From NCBI GenBank assembly GCA_963971535.1, contig OZ020591.1:13795577-13859576 (forward strand): 64,000 bases of DNA, given 5' to 3'. Of the stretch, positions 32,626 to 42,632 are shown piece after piece. The notes beneath the pieces are model-generated. The model did no database searches, was not told the DNA's origin, and saw only the letters and a program-made list of their open reading frames with translations. Positions within the stretch are counted from its first letter, which is position 1. The number at the start of each line of letters is the position of its first letter. The translations under genes were made by a program, and so were the position numbers. This DNA is from Notolepis coatsorum. Taxonomy: Eukaryota > Chordata > Actinopteri > Aulopiformes > Paralepididae.

Positions 32626-33804
32626 TAGGGTTGCACCGAAAATTCGGCCACTGAAAGTTTTCGGCCGAAAATGGCCAAAAATGGCCTTTCGGCTTTCGGC
32701 CGAAAGAGTTTTTTCACCGAAAATATATCACCGAAACAGAAGCAACCTAACGCGTGTTGTTGTGATGACGTCATCAAAACGCGGATTCATTACATGCACG
32801 CTGTGAGCTCTTCAGTCCTGCGTGATACTCCTCTTGGGACTCGGGAGCAATGCATCTCCTCGGGAGTCGCGCTGTTTCTACAGTATGTAAACTCTGCGCG
32901 CAACAAGTCCAATAAATGCGTCTTTAACATACTTTATCCTTATTTACTATATATATCACTGAGTGATCTAATATGCATATTATTCAGAGCGAGAGGGGGA
33001 GGGATTGTTTCTCTCACATTGACGCTGTCTGTCCTGTGTGATACTCCTCTTGGGACTCGGGAGCAATGCATCTCCTCGGGAGTCGCGCTGTTTCTACAGT
33101 ATGTAAACTCCGCGCGCAACAAGTCCAATAAATGCGTCTTTAACATACTTTATCCTTATTTACTATATATATCACTGAGTGATCTAATATGCATATTATT
33201 CAGAGCGAGAGGGGGAGGGATTGTTTCTCTCACATTGACGCTGTCTACTGTGCCAAAGTCATCTGGGGACTAGAAAGGTGTGCTCAGTAGAGCACAGATG
33301 TCCGCCTCTCTCTCTCTCTCTTTCTCTCTCTCTCTTTCTCTCTCTCTCTGATTGATTGATTGATTGAAAACTTTATTAACAGATTGCAGAATGGGTACAA
33401 TACAGTACAGCTCAATACACACAATTGTTAAGGGGATGCAGACCAGAGAAAGACTTTCGTCTTGTTTACATCAGGGTCCCCCATTTTCAATTCATCAGGA
33501 CATATATGACATACATGACATACAGATAGACAGTACTGCTACATCTATACATTTATGACATACCAGATTTGCAAATACAGTACTGTTTGTGATACAAAAA
33601 GACCCATAATAGTGATTATTTATTATTTAAGTTAAGTTTAGCCATAATCATATATTTTTCCATAATCAGGTAGCTGAACAACATTGGTAAAAAAAAATCT
33701 ATTCTATGAATCATTTTCGGCCTTTCGGCTTTCGGTTTTCGGCCAACTGTTTCCTATTTTCGGTATCGGTTTCGGCCAAGAATTTCCCATTCGGTGCATC
33801 CCTA
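32626..33804. mobile_element. hAT element F, 1.18 kb
   Basis: Termini TAGGGTTGCACCGAAAATTC and CCATTCGGTGCATCCCTA. The flanks (TTAAGACT / GTTTGACT) match in 5 of 8 positions, so any TSD has decayed. The interior has GGCCGAAA repeats, a 216-bp tandem duplication (about 32816-33031 and 33032-33247) and a LINE tail. The 200-codon frame across the duplication has no known domain. Confidence 0.75.
33352..33620 (-). repeat. LINE 3' tail inserted in hAT F
   Basis: (TGAT)n at 33352-33366 and AAAACTTTATTAACAGATTG, the same 3' UTR as the LINE at 1886-2548. Confidence 0.75.
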
Positions 33805-34000
33805 GTTTGACTAGTGGATGAACAAAATATATCACCATATCTGTCTTATGTTTGACTAGTGGATGAACAAAATCTCATATCACCATATCTTACTTGGGTT
33901 TGACTAGTGGATGAACAAAATACATCACATATCTTTCTTAGGTTTGACTAGTGGATGAACAAAATACAGCACATATGTCTTAGGTTTGACTAGTGGATGC
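33805..34000. repeat. tandem array, about 45-bp units
   Basis: GTTTGACTAGTGGATGAACA starts at 33805, 33850, 33898 and 33942, and a shorter copy at 33984. Units are 45, 48, 44 and 42 bp with degenerate TATCACCATATC ends. Confidence 0.85.
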
Positions 34001-34773
34001 AGGACTTCAGGGTTTCTGGAGACACCTACCATTGGAGTCAAGCAGAGTTGACGCATCCACTCCAATGATAGAAGTGGGCACATATTGGCAATTTTGGCTA
34101 CAGAGCTACATCGGAGTTCACTTGTTTGGTCCACACCAGAGTTCGAATGAGCTTTCACACCACCCAAAACCAACCGGACTATCCGAGGAAAACGGACCAA
34201 AGAGCTCAGGTGTGAAAGCGACCTTAGACTGTAGGAGTTCAGGAATCTACTCTTTTTGGGTAGACTTTTTGCTAGTTTTGACATTATTATGGTATTGAGT
34301 TTTCCAATACCAGTTACAATGTGATATGACATCTATTTGATATCAGTATCAAAATTATTTCCAAATGAACCGTTATGAATATCTGGTTGATTTGAAATAA
34401 GTGGTTTGCTGGCAAACCAGTTATCTGTCCACACCCCCTCCCCCCCCCTTATTACAATCCAAACAAAGAGTATACTCTTCAATACATTCGTTGAGCATAA
34501 GTGAATATGTTATGAACAAATTAAAAGTTTGACCTAGTGAACGATTGTCTTCCAGGGATGTATTGATACGGGTATCGGGGCCATGCCAGGCTAAAACAGA
34601 GTAGCAGGATTGGGGAGGGGGGGGGGGGGGGGGATTTTCCCAATGCTAAAATCTGACACCAAGAGAGTGTGATTTGATTAAACTCCAAGCAGCATAATAC
34701 CCTGTTTGGCCCATCTTGTATCCCAGCATGTGGGGAAACTTGGCATGGCCAAACACTGAGTCTGACTTGTGAG
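34001..34773. other. no recognised gene
   Basis: Contains a C-run (about 34435-34448) and a G-run (about 34615-34634). Nothing else recognised. Confidence 0.4.
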
Positions 34774-35482
34774 TTAAAGGGATAGTTTGGATTTTTGGAC
34801 TCTTAAGTGGTATGAAATACTTGCTAGTAGTATAGTTGATGCGATGCCATTAGCTTAACTCACAGAGTACCGTGGTCTGAGTTCTGGCCTCGTTCTGAGT
34901 GAACCGGGAAGCTTCAGACAGGCAGCAAACAAGGTCATGAGACAAAAAAGTGTTATTCCACCACACAATTACCTGCAGGCAAAAGTAATTGTAATCATCC
35001 ACAGCAGAAAACATTTCCAGAAAACATGCTTCAGAGTGACATGATGTGTTGGAACTAGTCTCAGTGTGAGGTAGTCACTAAATGCTTCAGAGTGACATGA
35101 TGTGTTGAACTAGTCTCAGTGTGAGGTAGTCACTAAATGCTTCAGAGTGACATGATGTGTTGAACTAGTCTCAGTGTGAGGTAGTCACTAAATGCTTCAG
35201 AGTGACATGATGTGTTGAACTAATCTCAGTGTGAGGTAGTCACTAAATGCTTCAGAGTGACATGATGTGTTGAACTAGTCTCAGTGTGAGGTAGTCACTA
35301 AATGCTGGGTCTTGAAGCATAGAAAATGAGGCATGCTGTTTTTTGCTGTGGGTGATTAAAACTTCTGTCGGGTCAGAACTCCGACCACGAGACTCGGTGT
35401 GTAAACTGAGGGCACTGCATCAACTATAGTACTATAGTATTTCATACTACTTGATGTCCACAACTCTGAACTATCCCTTTAA
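34774..35482. mobile_element. TTAA-flanked MITE with internal 5 x 55-bp array
   Basis: TTAAAGGGATAGTTTGG at the left and AACTATCCCTTTAA at the right form inverted ends inside a TTAA duplication. Long inverted termini continue (GTGGTATGAAATACT / AGTATTTCATACTA). The middle holds five copies of a 55-bp unit (35028-35303). No transposase. The superfamily (Kolobok- or piggyBac-like) is not resolved. Confidence 0.75.
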
Positions 35483-35770
35483 GGTGACTCATCATCAAGT
35501 AAAACCTAATTTTCATTTCAACCTTTATTTAAAAATCTTAAGCTTCTGAAGTTTCCCTCATTTACAGAAACGACAATTGTGCAAATGTAAACGGTACATA
35601 ATAAAAGCAATATTCACAGAAAATGAAACACAAAAGAGAAATAATAATATAAAAAAAATAATGTTCTAAAATCATTTAAAAAATCTTAATAAATACCAGT
35701 GTTTTTTGCAAGAGAAGGGCAACCCACCCTATCATACAGAACACAATGGTGAGTATCGTATCTGTCACCA

Positions 35771-36711
35771 TTAACACTTTGAGTGCCAACGGCGAGATTA
35801 GTCGTCCTAACTTGCCATGCGTTGGGTGCCAATGACGAGTTTTCTCGTTATTTGATTGTTATTTCTTTTATTAGCGATATCCATAAATGTTTCATCCATC
35901 CAGCCTGACGTTATCATTGTGAATGGGTCTGAGCTCGAAAAGGGCAAATACCGCCGCCTATCGTCTCCCGGATGGTAATGCGCATCATTGGATTGGATTA
36001 GGTGGCCATGTGCATCAGAAAAAAAGTCCGGTCCAGGGTTTTCCTATCTCTGGCATGCAGTATCGTGTTACCAGATTGACTGAGGACCCTCAGAGCAACG
36101 TCGATTATGTGTTTCGGACTATAACGTTGGATCAATACAACGCGATCAATATTTGGAATGGCGATCAGTAATTGGATTAATCTTTTTGCAGAACATCTGA
36201 TGTGAGGTAAGGACTCTATTTTACCAGTATTGGGTTAATCAGATGTTTTTTTCATAGTGATCACAACGTGTCTGTGTGTGTGTGTGCGTGTATGACGTTA
36301 GCGCTGACCAGGTCATGGATAATAGATTTTTCAGCCCGCTTCTCTAGCGTCCATAAGTACACATATACTATCGATAATCTAGCGTTTATTTGAAAACTAT
36401 TCATAAATCAGCCGAAAAATGACAAGGTGTTTTGTGTATTCCACTAAAGAGCTATTATTGCGGAATTTCTCTGAAATTACTAGAGCTCTCCGAAACTATA
36501 CTCGTATTCAAAACGGTACCAATGAAAAAACAATCCGTTTCGTACATGTTGACTGCAAGCAAGTAATTGATAAGCGAAGGGTGTTTTAGACCCATAGCCA
36601 TAATTTAAGATATAGTTTAAGCCTTCGCAAATATCCCCAACCTCCCATTGACTAAAGCGCTGGCACTCAAGGGGTTATCTGGGCAAAGGGGCGTGGCACC
36701 CAATGTGTTAA
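35771..36711 (+). mobile_element. piggyBac-like TTAA element, copy 2
   Basis: TTAA (35771-35774, 36708-36711) and inverted ends CACTTTGAGTGCCAACGG / CACATTGGGTGCCACG (minus). The insertion splits a LINE precisely at TTAA. 941 bp, no transposase. An 82-codon frame at 35923 has no known domain. Contains (TG)n near 36270. Confidence 0.85.
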
Positions 36712-37262
36712 TAAACCTAAGAGCTGACTGATATGCAGAATCCAGAGGTTTAAGAGCTGATGCTGCAGCATGCCTATAAATTACATCACCATATTCCAAA
36801 ACTGATAAGAACAACAATTATTTTCCTACTAATTAGAAGAAAATCTGTTTCTGTACAGGACACCAAATTTCTTGTACAGGAAACCAATTTTCTGTCGCAG
36901 TTTAGAGGCAAGATTATCCACATGGAACTTAAATGTAAATTTCCCGTAGAGCCACAGGCCAAGATATTTATACTCAGTGACTCTCTATACAAGAGCCACT
37001 GACAGTAGATACCTGCACAGATACCTTACTAGCATTAACTCATTGACTGCTGTTTTCGGGCCCTGTCTAAGCACTGCCACGCTTTAAAAGATAGGAGTCC
37101 ATCACCTTGTTTGTAGAGCTATAACTATATTCTATATTATAGCTATGGATACATTACTATGGTCATTTGACAGTGACTTTCTTCCGGTCAATAATTTTTC
37201 CATGCATACATTCGTGCATTATACCGTGGTGCATATAAGTATGTTTTTAGATCGGTCTGGGG

Positions 37263-37410
37263 TAGGGCTGGGCGATATAACGATAACGATAAATATCGCG
37301 ATATATTTTAATAATCGATATCGAATATCGAAATAAAGAAAAATCGTTTTTTTTGTATACTTATAACAATTCGATAATTATGATTTTTTTTTCCATATCG
37401 CCCAGCCCTA
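37263..37410. mobile_element. hAT element B, copy 3 (148-bp MITE)
   Basis: TAGGGCTGGGCGATATAACG...TATCGCCCAGCCCTA with exact 8-bp TSD GTCTGGGG (37255-37262, 37411-37418). It has little more than the two ends of the 691-755 bp relatives. Confidence 0.93.
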
Positions 37411-38187
37411 GTCTGGGGTAATGCTGAGGAATAGCCTTATGCGTGTATTATACTATAACTGTTGCCGTTTCTTGCCTGGACCAGCTATTATTCTCAAATC
37501 AAATCTATATTCGTTTTTTGATTCTTTGATCGTCGCCAACGGCATATGTTGTGGAGTAACATTACACACACGTTCAGTTCGAGGTGAAGGCATGGTTGGA
37601 TCAACGCAAGATTGATATCATATAGCCCTTACCTTGACTAGGATGTACCTAGTCAAAGAATATTCCAATTATCTGATCGTGATTCCAAGTATTGATGTCC
37701 ATCGTGTCGCCAACATAATCCACCACACATCATGCATCTGGAGCATTTGATTCTTCTCAATCCGACTGTTATAACCGCTAAAAAAAGCCGACCCGGAGAC
37801 ATTTCATCGACGCATAGGCCAAGATACAAGGTTTCATAGGGTGCTTGATACCGCCGTCTAGTTGGATGCGGCCGGGATTGCACTTTGGCGATCTCGGACT
37901 CATTCCCTATGGTAACGCCAAGGTCCCCAGATGAATAATTAATATAAATATCGGGGAAAAAAGGAAAAACAATCAAATAACTAATATATACATGGTTGGT
38001 GTTTAACGGTAGGGGTGCACCGATATATCGGTTGGGTATTGGTATCGGTCGATAAGCTCGAAATTTGCCGATGGCAGTAGCCGATAAATATCCGTCAATT
38101 TGTGTCTCGTCAATCTGTTCCACACCCGTTCAAACTTTGAAAAGTTTCAGTCAAGCGACCTGCACAACGCCGCCCCCACACACATAT

Positions 38188-38795
38188 GCTAGTTCAAGTT
38201 TCTTTAATAGTTGTCATACAGAAGTACAGAATACTTTTATACAAAATGCTTCTTACTGTTACGCTCCAGAGACTGTGCAAGACAAGATAAGTATGAAATA
38301 AAATAACATAGTATAGCATGTAAATTAGAAGTAAAAAAATTAGGTCACAGTGTTCAGTATAGACATATGTACAATGTTCGATGCAGAATAGACGTAACTG
38401 AGTTACCATATAATATACAATACTATGCAGTGTACTAATATACAATACTATATAGTGCAAGGCAGAAATGGGATGAGGTGCAATTTAGGTACAATTTACA
38501 GTAGGTGTACGAGTTGTAGTGCAAATCCTTTATCAATAAATATAAAGTGTGTTTGTGTGATCTAAAGTGTGGAGAGTGGGTGCTGCAGTGTGTTGTTTGT
38601 TTAAGTGAGTGTGTGCGTGTGGGTGTGTGTGCTGTGTGCATTTGATGGTTGTTGCATAGTGTTTATTGTTCATTTAGCAGCCTGATGGCCTGGGGATAGA
38701 AGCTTCTTCTGAGTCTTTCTGTGCTCGCCTTAAGACTCCGGTATCGCTTGCCTGACCGCAGCAGTTCAAAGAGGCAGTTGTTCGGGTGGCTACTG
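38188..38795 (-). mobile_element. Rex1 LINE, 3' fragment
   Basis: Starts (plus) TTCAAGTTTCTTTAATAGTT and ends near CAGTTGTTCGGGTGG, matching the 3' end of the copies at 39174 and 48953. Strongly 5'-truncated. Confidence 0.8.
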
Positions 38796-38892
38796 CATCA
38801 ACGTTGACATTAGGGCCGTTCTTTCAACCTAAAAGTGCACTTTCTTCAACCTCGAACCTAAATTCCTTAGCAACCTGTGTTACCAAGTAAAC

Positions 38893-39173
38893 AAATCACA
38901 GAATGATAGCCAGTTAGCCAGCACCAGCCTGGTAACGACGTTAGCTCTCAGAACGATAGCCAGTTAGCCAGCACCAGCCTGGTACCGACGTTAGCTCTCA
39001 GAACGATAGCCAGTTAGCCAGCACCAGCCTAGTACCGACGTTATCTCTCAGAACGATAGCCAGTTAGCCAGCACCAGCCTAGTACCGACGCTGGCTCTCA
39101 GAACGATAGCCAGTTAGCCAGCACCAGCCTAGTACCGACGTTAGCTCTCAGAACGATAGCCAGTTAGCCAGCA
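38893..39173. repeat. 50-bp minisatellite, left block (5-6 copies)
   Basis: Unit GATAGCCAGTTAGCCAGCAC-CAGCCTGGTACCGACGTTAG-CTCTCAGAAC. Interrupted by Rex1 copy 1 and continued at 42633. Confidence 0.95.
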
Positions 39174-39663
39174 AGTTTTCAAGTTTCAAGTTTCTTTAAT
39201 AGTTGTCATACAGAAGTACAGAATACTTTCATACAAAATGCTTCTTACTGTTACGCTCCAGAGACTGTGCTAGACAAGATAGTATCAAATAACATAGTAT
39301 AGCATGTAATTTAGAAGAAGAAAATTAGGTCACAGTGTTCGGTATAGACATATGTACAATGTTCTGAGTTACCATATAATATACAATACTATGCAGTGTA
39401 CTAATGTACAGTACTATATAGTGCAAAGCAGAAATGGGATGAGGTACAATTTAGGTACAATTTACAGTAAGGTGTACGAGTTGTAGTGCAATCCTTCATC
39501 AATAAATATAAAGTGTGGGGAGTGGGTGCTACAGTGTGTTTGTTTAAAGTGGGTGTGTGCTATAAAGTGTGTGGAGTGGGTGCTACAGTGTGTTTGTTTA
39601 AAGTGAGTGTGTGCGTGTGGATGTGTGTGCTATGTGCGTTTGGTGGTTGTTGTTGTGTAGTGT

Positions 39664-40215
39664 TCATTGTTCGTTTAGCAGCCTGATGGCCTGGGGATGG
39701 AAGCTTCTTCTGAGTCTTTCTGTGCTCGCCTTGAGACTCCGGTATCGCTTGCCTGACCGCAGCAGTTCAAAGAGGCAGTTGTTCGGGTGACTGGAGTCTT
39801 TAATGATTCTCTTAGCCTTGCCCTTGCAACGCTTGTTGTAAATGTTCTGGAGGGTGGGGAGCCCCCCTCCAATTGTGCGTTCGGCTGAACGTGTCACTCT
39901 TTGTAGTCTGCTTCGGTCTTGTGCAGTGCTATTCCCAAACCAGGAGGTGATGTTGCCGGTCAAGATGCTCTCTATTATACATGAGTAGAAGTTCTTAAGG
40001 ATCTTCTGACTGACTTGGAACTTCCTTAGGCGCCTGAGGAAGTAGAGGCGTTGTCGTGCCTTCTTCACAACACTGTCAATGTGTGTGGTCCATGTCAAGT
40101 CCTCGGATATGTAGGCTCCGAGGTACTTAAAGCTGTTGACTCTCTCAACCGGTGCCCCGTCGATGCTGAGGGGGCTGTAGTCCTTGACTCCCGACCTCCT
40201 GAAGTCCACAATCAT
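39664..40215 (-). pseudogene. Rex1 RT C-terminus after the frameshift
   Basis: Continues the protein in another frame: MIVDFRRSGVKDYSPLSIDG, FKYLGAYISEDLTWTTHID, ARQRLYFLRRLRKF, ITSWFGNSTAQDRSRLQRV and RRSFHPQAIRLLNEQ, then stop. The equivalent in copy 2 (50252-49428) is in frame with the palm, which shows that one inserted base is the only coding lesion visible in copy 1. Confidence 0.85.
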
Positions 40216-42628
40216 CTCCTTTTGTTTTGCTGACGTTCAGGGAGAGGCTGTTTTCCTGGCACCATCCCGTCAGGACCTTGACCTCTTCCAGGTAGGCCCT
40301 CTCGTCGTTGGCAGAGATCAGGCCCACCACCACTGTGTCGTCAGCAAATTTGATGATTGTATTGCTACTCCGCTGAGCCACACAGTCGTGTGTGTACAGG
40401 GAGTAGAGGAGGGGACTCAGAACACAGCCCTGGGGGGCCCCTATGTTGAGGGTGATGGATGAGGAGGTGCAGTTGCCTGCTCTCACCACCTGGGGTCTGC
40501 CAGTCAGGAAGTCCAAGACCCACTGGCAGAGGTCATAGTTCAAGCCCAGGTCCCTGAGCTTGGCTATGAGTATGGAGGGGACTATGGTATTGAATGCCGA
40601 GCTGTAGTCGATGAATAGCATTCTCACATAGTTCCCCTGCCTCTTGTCCAGGTGTGATGCTGCTGTGTGCAGCACATGGGCTATGGCGTCCTCCGTGGAC
40701 CTGTTGGGGCGGTATGCAAATTGCAGGGGGTCCATGTTGATGGGGAGGGAGGAGCAGATGTAGCCCTTTACTAGCTTCTCAAAGCACTTCATGGCTATGG
40801 AGGTGAGAGCTACAGGGCGGTAGTCGTTAAGGCAAGCAGGCTTGGATTTTTTGGGTACAGGGATAATAGTGGACTTCTTCAGGCAGGTGGGGATGACAGC
40901 CTGTTCTAAGGACAGGTTAAATATGTCAGTGAATACTGGGGCCAGTTGGTCGGCACAGACTTTTAGGACGCGGCCGGGGATGCCGTCCGGACCTGCTGCC
41001 TTCCTGATATTCACTTTTTTAAAGGTCCGCCTCACCTCATGCTCTGTTACCCTGAACACTGCGCCTCCATCAGCAGCCGACCCCCCCCCCCCCATTGCCA
41101 TGGCTTGTGAGCTGGTGTTGTTATTACCAGCATCAAACCTCGCATAGAAGGTATTGAGGTCATTTGCTAAGGAGATGTCACTGTTCAGTTTGAGGGAGGC
41201 GCCTTTGTAGTCTGTCATCGTTTTGAGCCCCTGCCACATAGCTCTAGAGTCAGCCTGTTCAATTTTATCCCTGTAGCGCCGTTTGGCCTCTGACACTGTC
41301 CTCCTTACGTTGTATCGCGCCACCTTGTGGTCATTCATGTTGCCTGCCACTAGGCCGTCGTTGTATGCTTTGGTGCGCTCTCTCAGAGCTTCACGGACGG
41401 ATTTGTCTACCCAGGGTTTTTGATTTGGGTAAACTCTCATTTTGGTAGTGGGGATTGTTTCTTCCACCAAAGTACAAACATAGTCCAGCACTGTCTCCGT
41501 GTAGACATTAATGTTATCTGTGTCGCGGAACACATTCCAGTCTGTGCAGTCAAACGCAGACTGGAGCGTCTCCTCTGACGTCAAATCCCATTTCTGCACC
41601 TCTCGCGAGACTACAGGAGTACTTTTGATTCTCTGTTTGTACATTGGTGAAAGAAAAATGGACGCGTGATCTGATTTACCAAAGCCACTATCAGAATGAG
41701 CCTTGTAGCCACCTTTAAATTGCGTGTAACAGTGATCTAGGATGTTACCGCCTCTGGTGTTGCAAGTCACATGCTGATAGAAGTCAGGTAATACCTTTCT
41801 CAGATTGGCGCTATTGAAATCACCCAGCACTAAAATGGCGGCGTTAACGTTCGCCGCTTGTATTCTATTTACCTCGTTGTGGAGTCTGGAGAGCGCGACG
41901 TTGTTACTGGCTTGCGGTGGAATATACACTCCTACAAGGATGATCGCCGTTAACTCCCTCGGGAGGAAGAAAGGACGACACTTGATGGTTATATATTCCA
42001 GGTCTGGGCAGCAGTGGTTGGATAATTCCTTCACGTTAGTTGGATCGCTCCAATTGTTGTTAAACATGAAGGCAATACCTCCTCCACGTTGTTTACCGGA
42101 CTCTGCTGTACGATCCTTGCGGTGGATAAAGAAGTGTTCGGCCGGTTGGATTGCGTGGTCTGGAACGTCCGGCGCCAGCCACGTCTCGGTGAAGCAGAGA
42201 ACGTTGCAGTCTCTGACGTCTCTTTGGTATTGAATCCTTGCGCGGATATCGTCCAGTTTGTTGTCAATTGATTGTACATTGGCTAGCAATATACTGGGTA
42301 ATGGCGTTCGGTGGCGTCTGGATCTCAGCCTGTTACGGATCCCAGCTCTCTTCCCACGACGTCTGGTTCCTTTGTTCCCGGGATCAGGATCTGGTCCCAT
42401 TCTCCGGAGAATCTCCTCAGGCCATTGTTGCGGTTCGGAAAGCTGGTCCAGTGAGTAATCCAATCGGTAAGTTTCCCGTAATCCGATGTCTATAAGTGAC
42501 TGACGGTCATACACATTAAATGCACCTACTGTTGGTACAGACAAAACTCTTAAAACTATAAATATTAACAAAAGTAAGCACAGTCTCGACGGAGCGAACA
42601 GAAAGGCAGCCGGTCGTTGCAGCGCCAT
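40145..42628 (-). CDS. Rex1 endonuclease-reverse transcriptase (frameshifted near its end)
   Basis: 827 codons. Residues 1-36 are a signal-like leader (MALQRPAAFLFAPSRLCLLL then IFIVLRVLSV). The APE endonuclease follows: LLANVQSIDNKLDDIRARI, CFTETWL (Glu), GGGIAFMFN, VGVYIPPQ, LVLGDFNSANL, GFGKSDHASIF (SDH). A linker has a Gly run encoded by a C-run. The RT follows: [62 protein letters not shown] (first Asp), GAPQGCVLSPLLYSLYTHD, IIKFADDTVVVGLI (DD) and LSLNVSKTK. SSAFNT and FADDT-VVGLI are Rex1-type motifs. After SKTK an extra G (near 40217) shifts the frame and the last 25 residues are aberrant. Confidence 0.88.
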   Translation of the reverse strand: MALQRPAAFLFAPSRLCLLLLIFIVLRVLSVPTVGAFNVYDRQSLIDIGLRETYRLDYSLDQLSEPQQWPEEILRRMGPDPDPGNKGTRRRGKRAGIRNRLRSRRHRTPLPSILLANVQSIDNKLDDIRARIQYQRDVRDCNVLCFTETWLAPDVPDHAIQPAEHFFIHRKDRTAESGKQRGGGIAFMFNNNWSDPTNVKELSNHCCPDLEYITIKCRPFFLPRELTAIILVGVYIPPQASNNVALSRLHNEVNRIQAANVNAAILVLGDFNSANLRKVLPDFYQHVTCNTRGGNILDHCYTQFKGGYKAHSDSGFGKSDHASIFLSPMYKQRIKSTPVVSREVQKWDLTSEETLQSAFDCTDWNVFRDTDNINVYTETVLDYVCTLVEETIPTTKMRVYPNQKPWVDKSVREALRERTKAYNDGLVAGNMNDHKVARYNVRRTVSEAKRRYRDKIEQADSRAMWQGLKTMTDYKGASLKLNSDISLANDLNTFYARFDAGNNNTSSQAMAMGGGGSAADGGAVFRVTEHEVRRTFKKVNIRKAAGPDGIPGRVLKVCADQLAPVFTDIFNLSLEQAVIPTCLKKSTIIPVPKKSKPACLNDYRPVALTSIAMKCFEKLVKGYICSSLPINMDPLQFAYRPNRSTEDAIAHVLHTAASHLDKRQGNYVRMLFIDYSSAFNTIVPSILIAKLRDLGLNYDLCQWVLDFLTGRPQVVRAGNCTSSSITLNIGAPQGCVLSPLLYSLYTHDCVAQRSSNTIIKFADDTVVVGLISANDERAYLEEVKVLTGWCQENSLSLNVSKTKGDDCGLQEVGSQGLQPPQHRRGTG

Positions 42629-42632
42629 TCTC

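Larger units (their letters stand above)
39174..42632 (-). mobile_element. Rex1-clade LINE, copy 1, near full length
   Basis: Inserted in the minisatellite (only a 3-bp GCA repeat at the borders). The 3' end has a short TTGAAAC-type repeat tail (39174-39192). The 5' end lies 4 bp before the first ATG, so the element has almost no 5' UTR. Coding sequence is complete apart from one frameshift. Confidence 0.85.

Noticed and set aside
32671..33273. 200-codon frame in hAT F
   Set aside because: Product of a 216-bp tandem duplication (72 codons) with no known domain.
35923..36171. 82-codon frame in the piggyBac-like element
   Set aside because: Not conserved as a frame in the copy at 11189-13643 and has no transposase motif.
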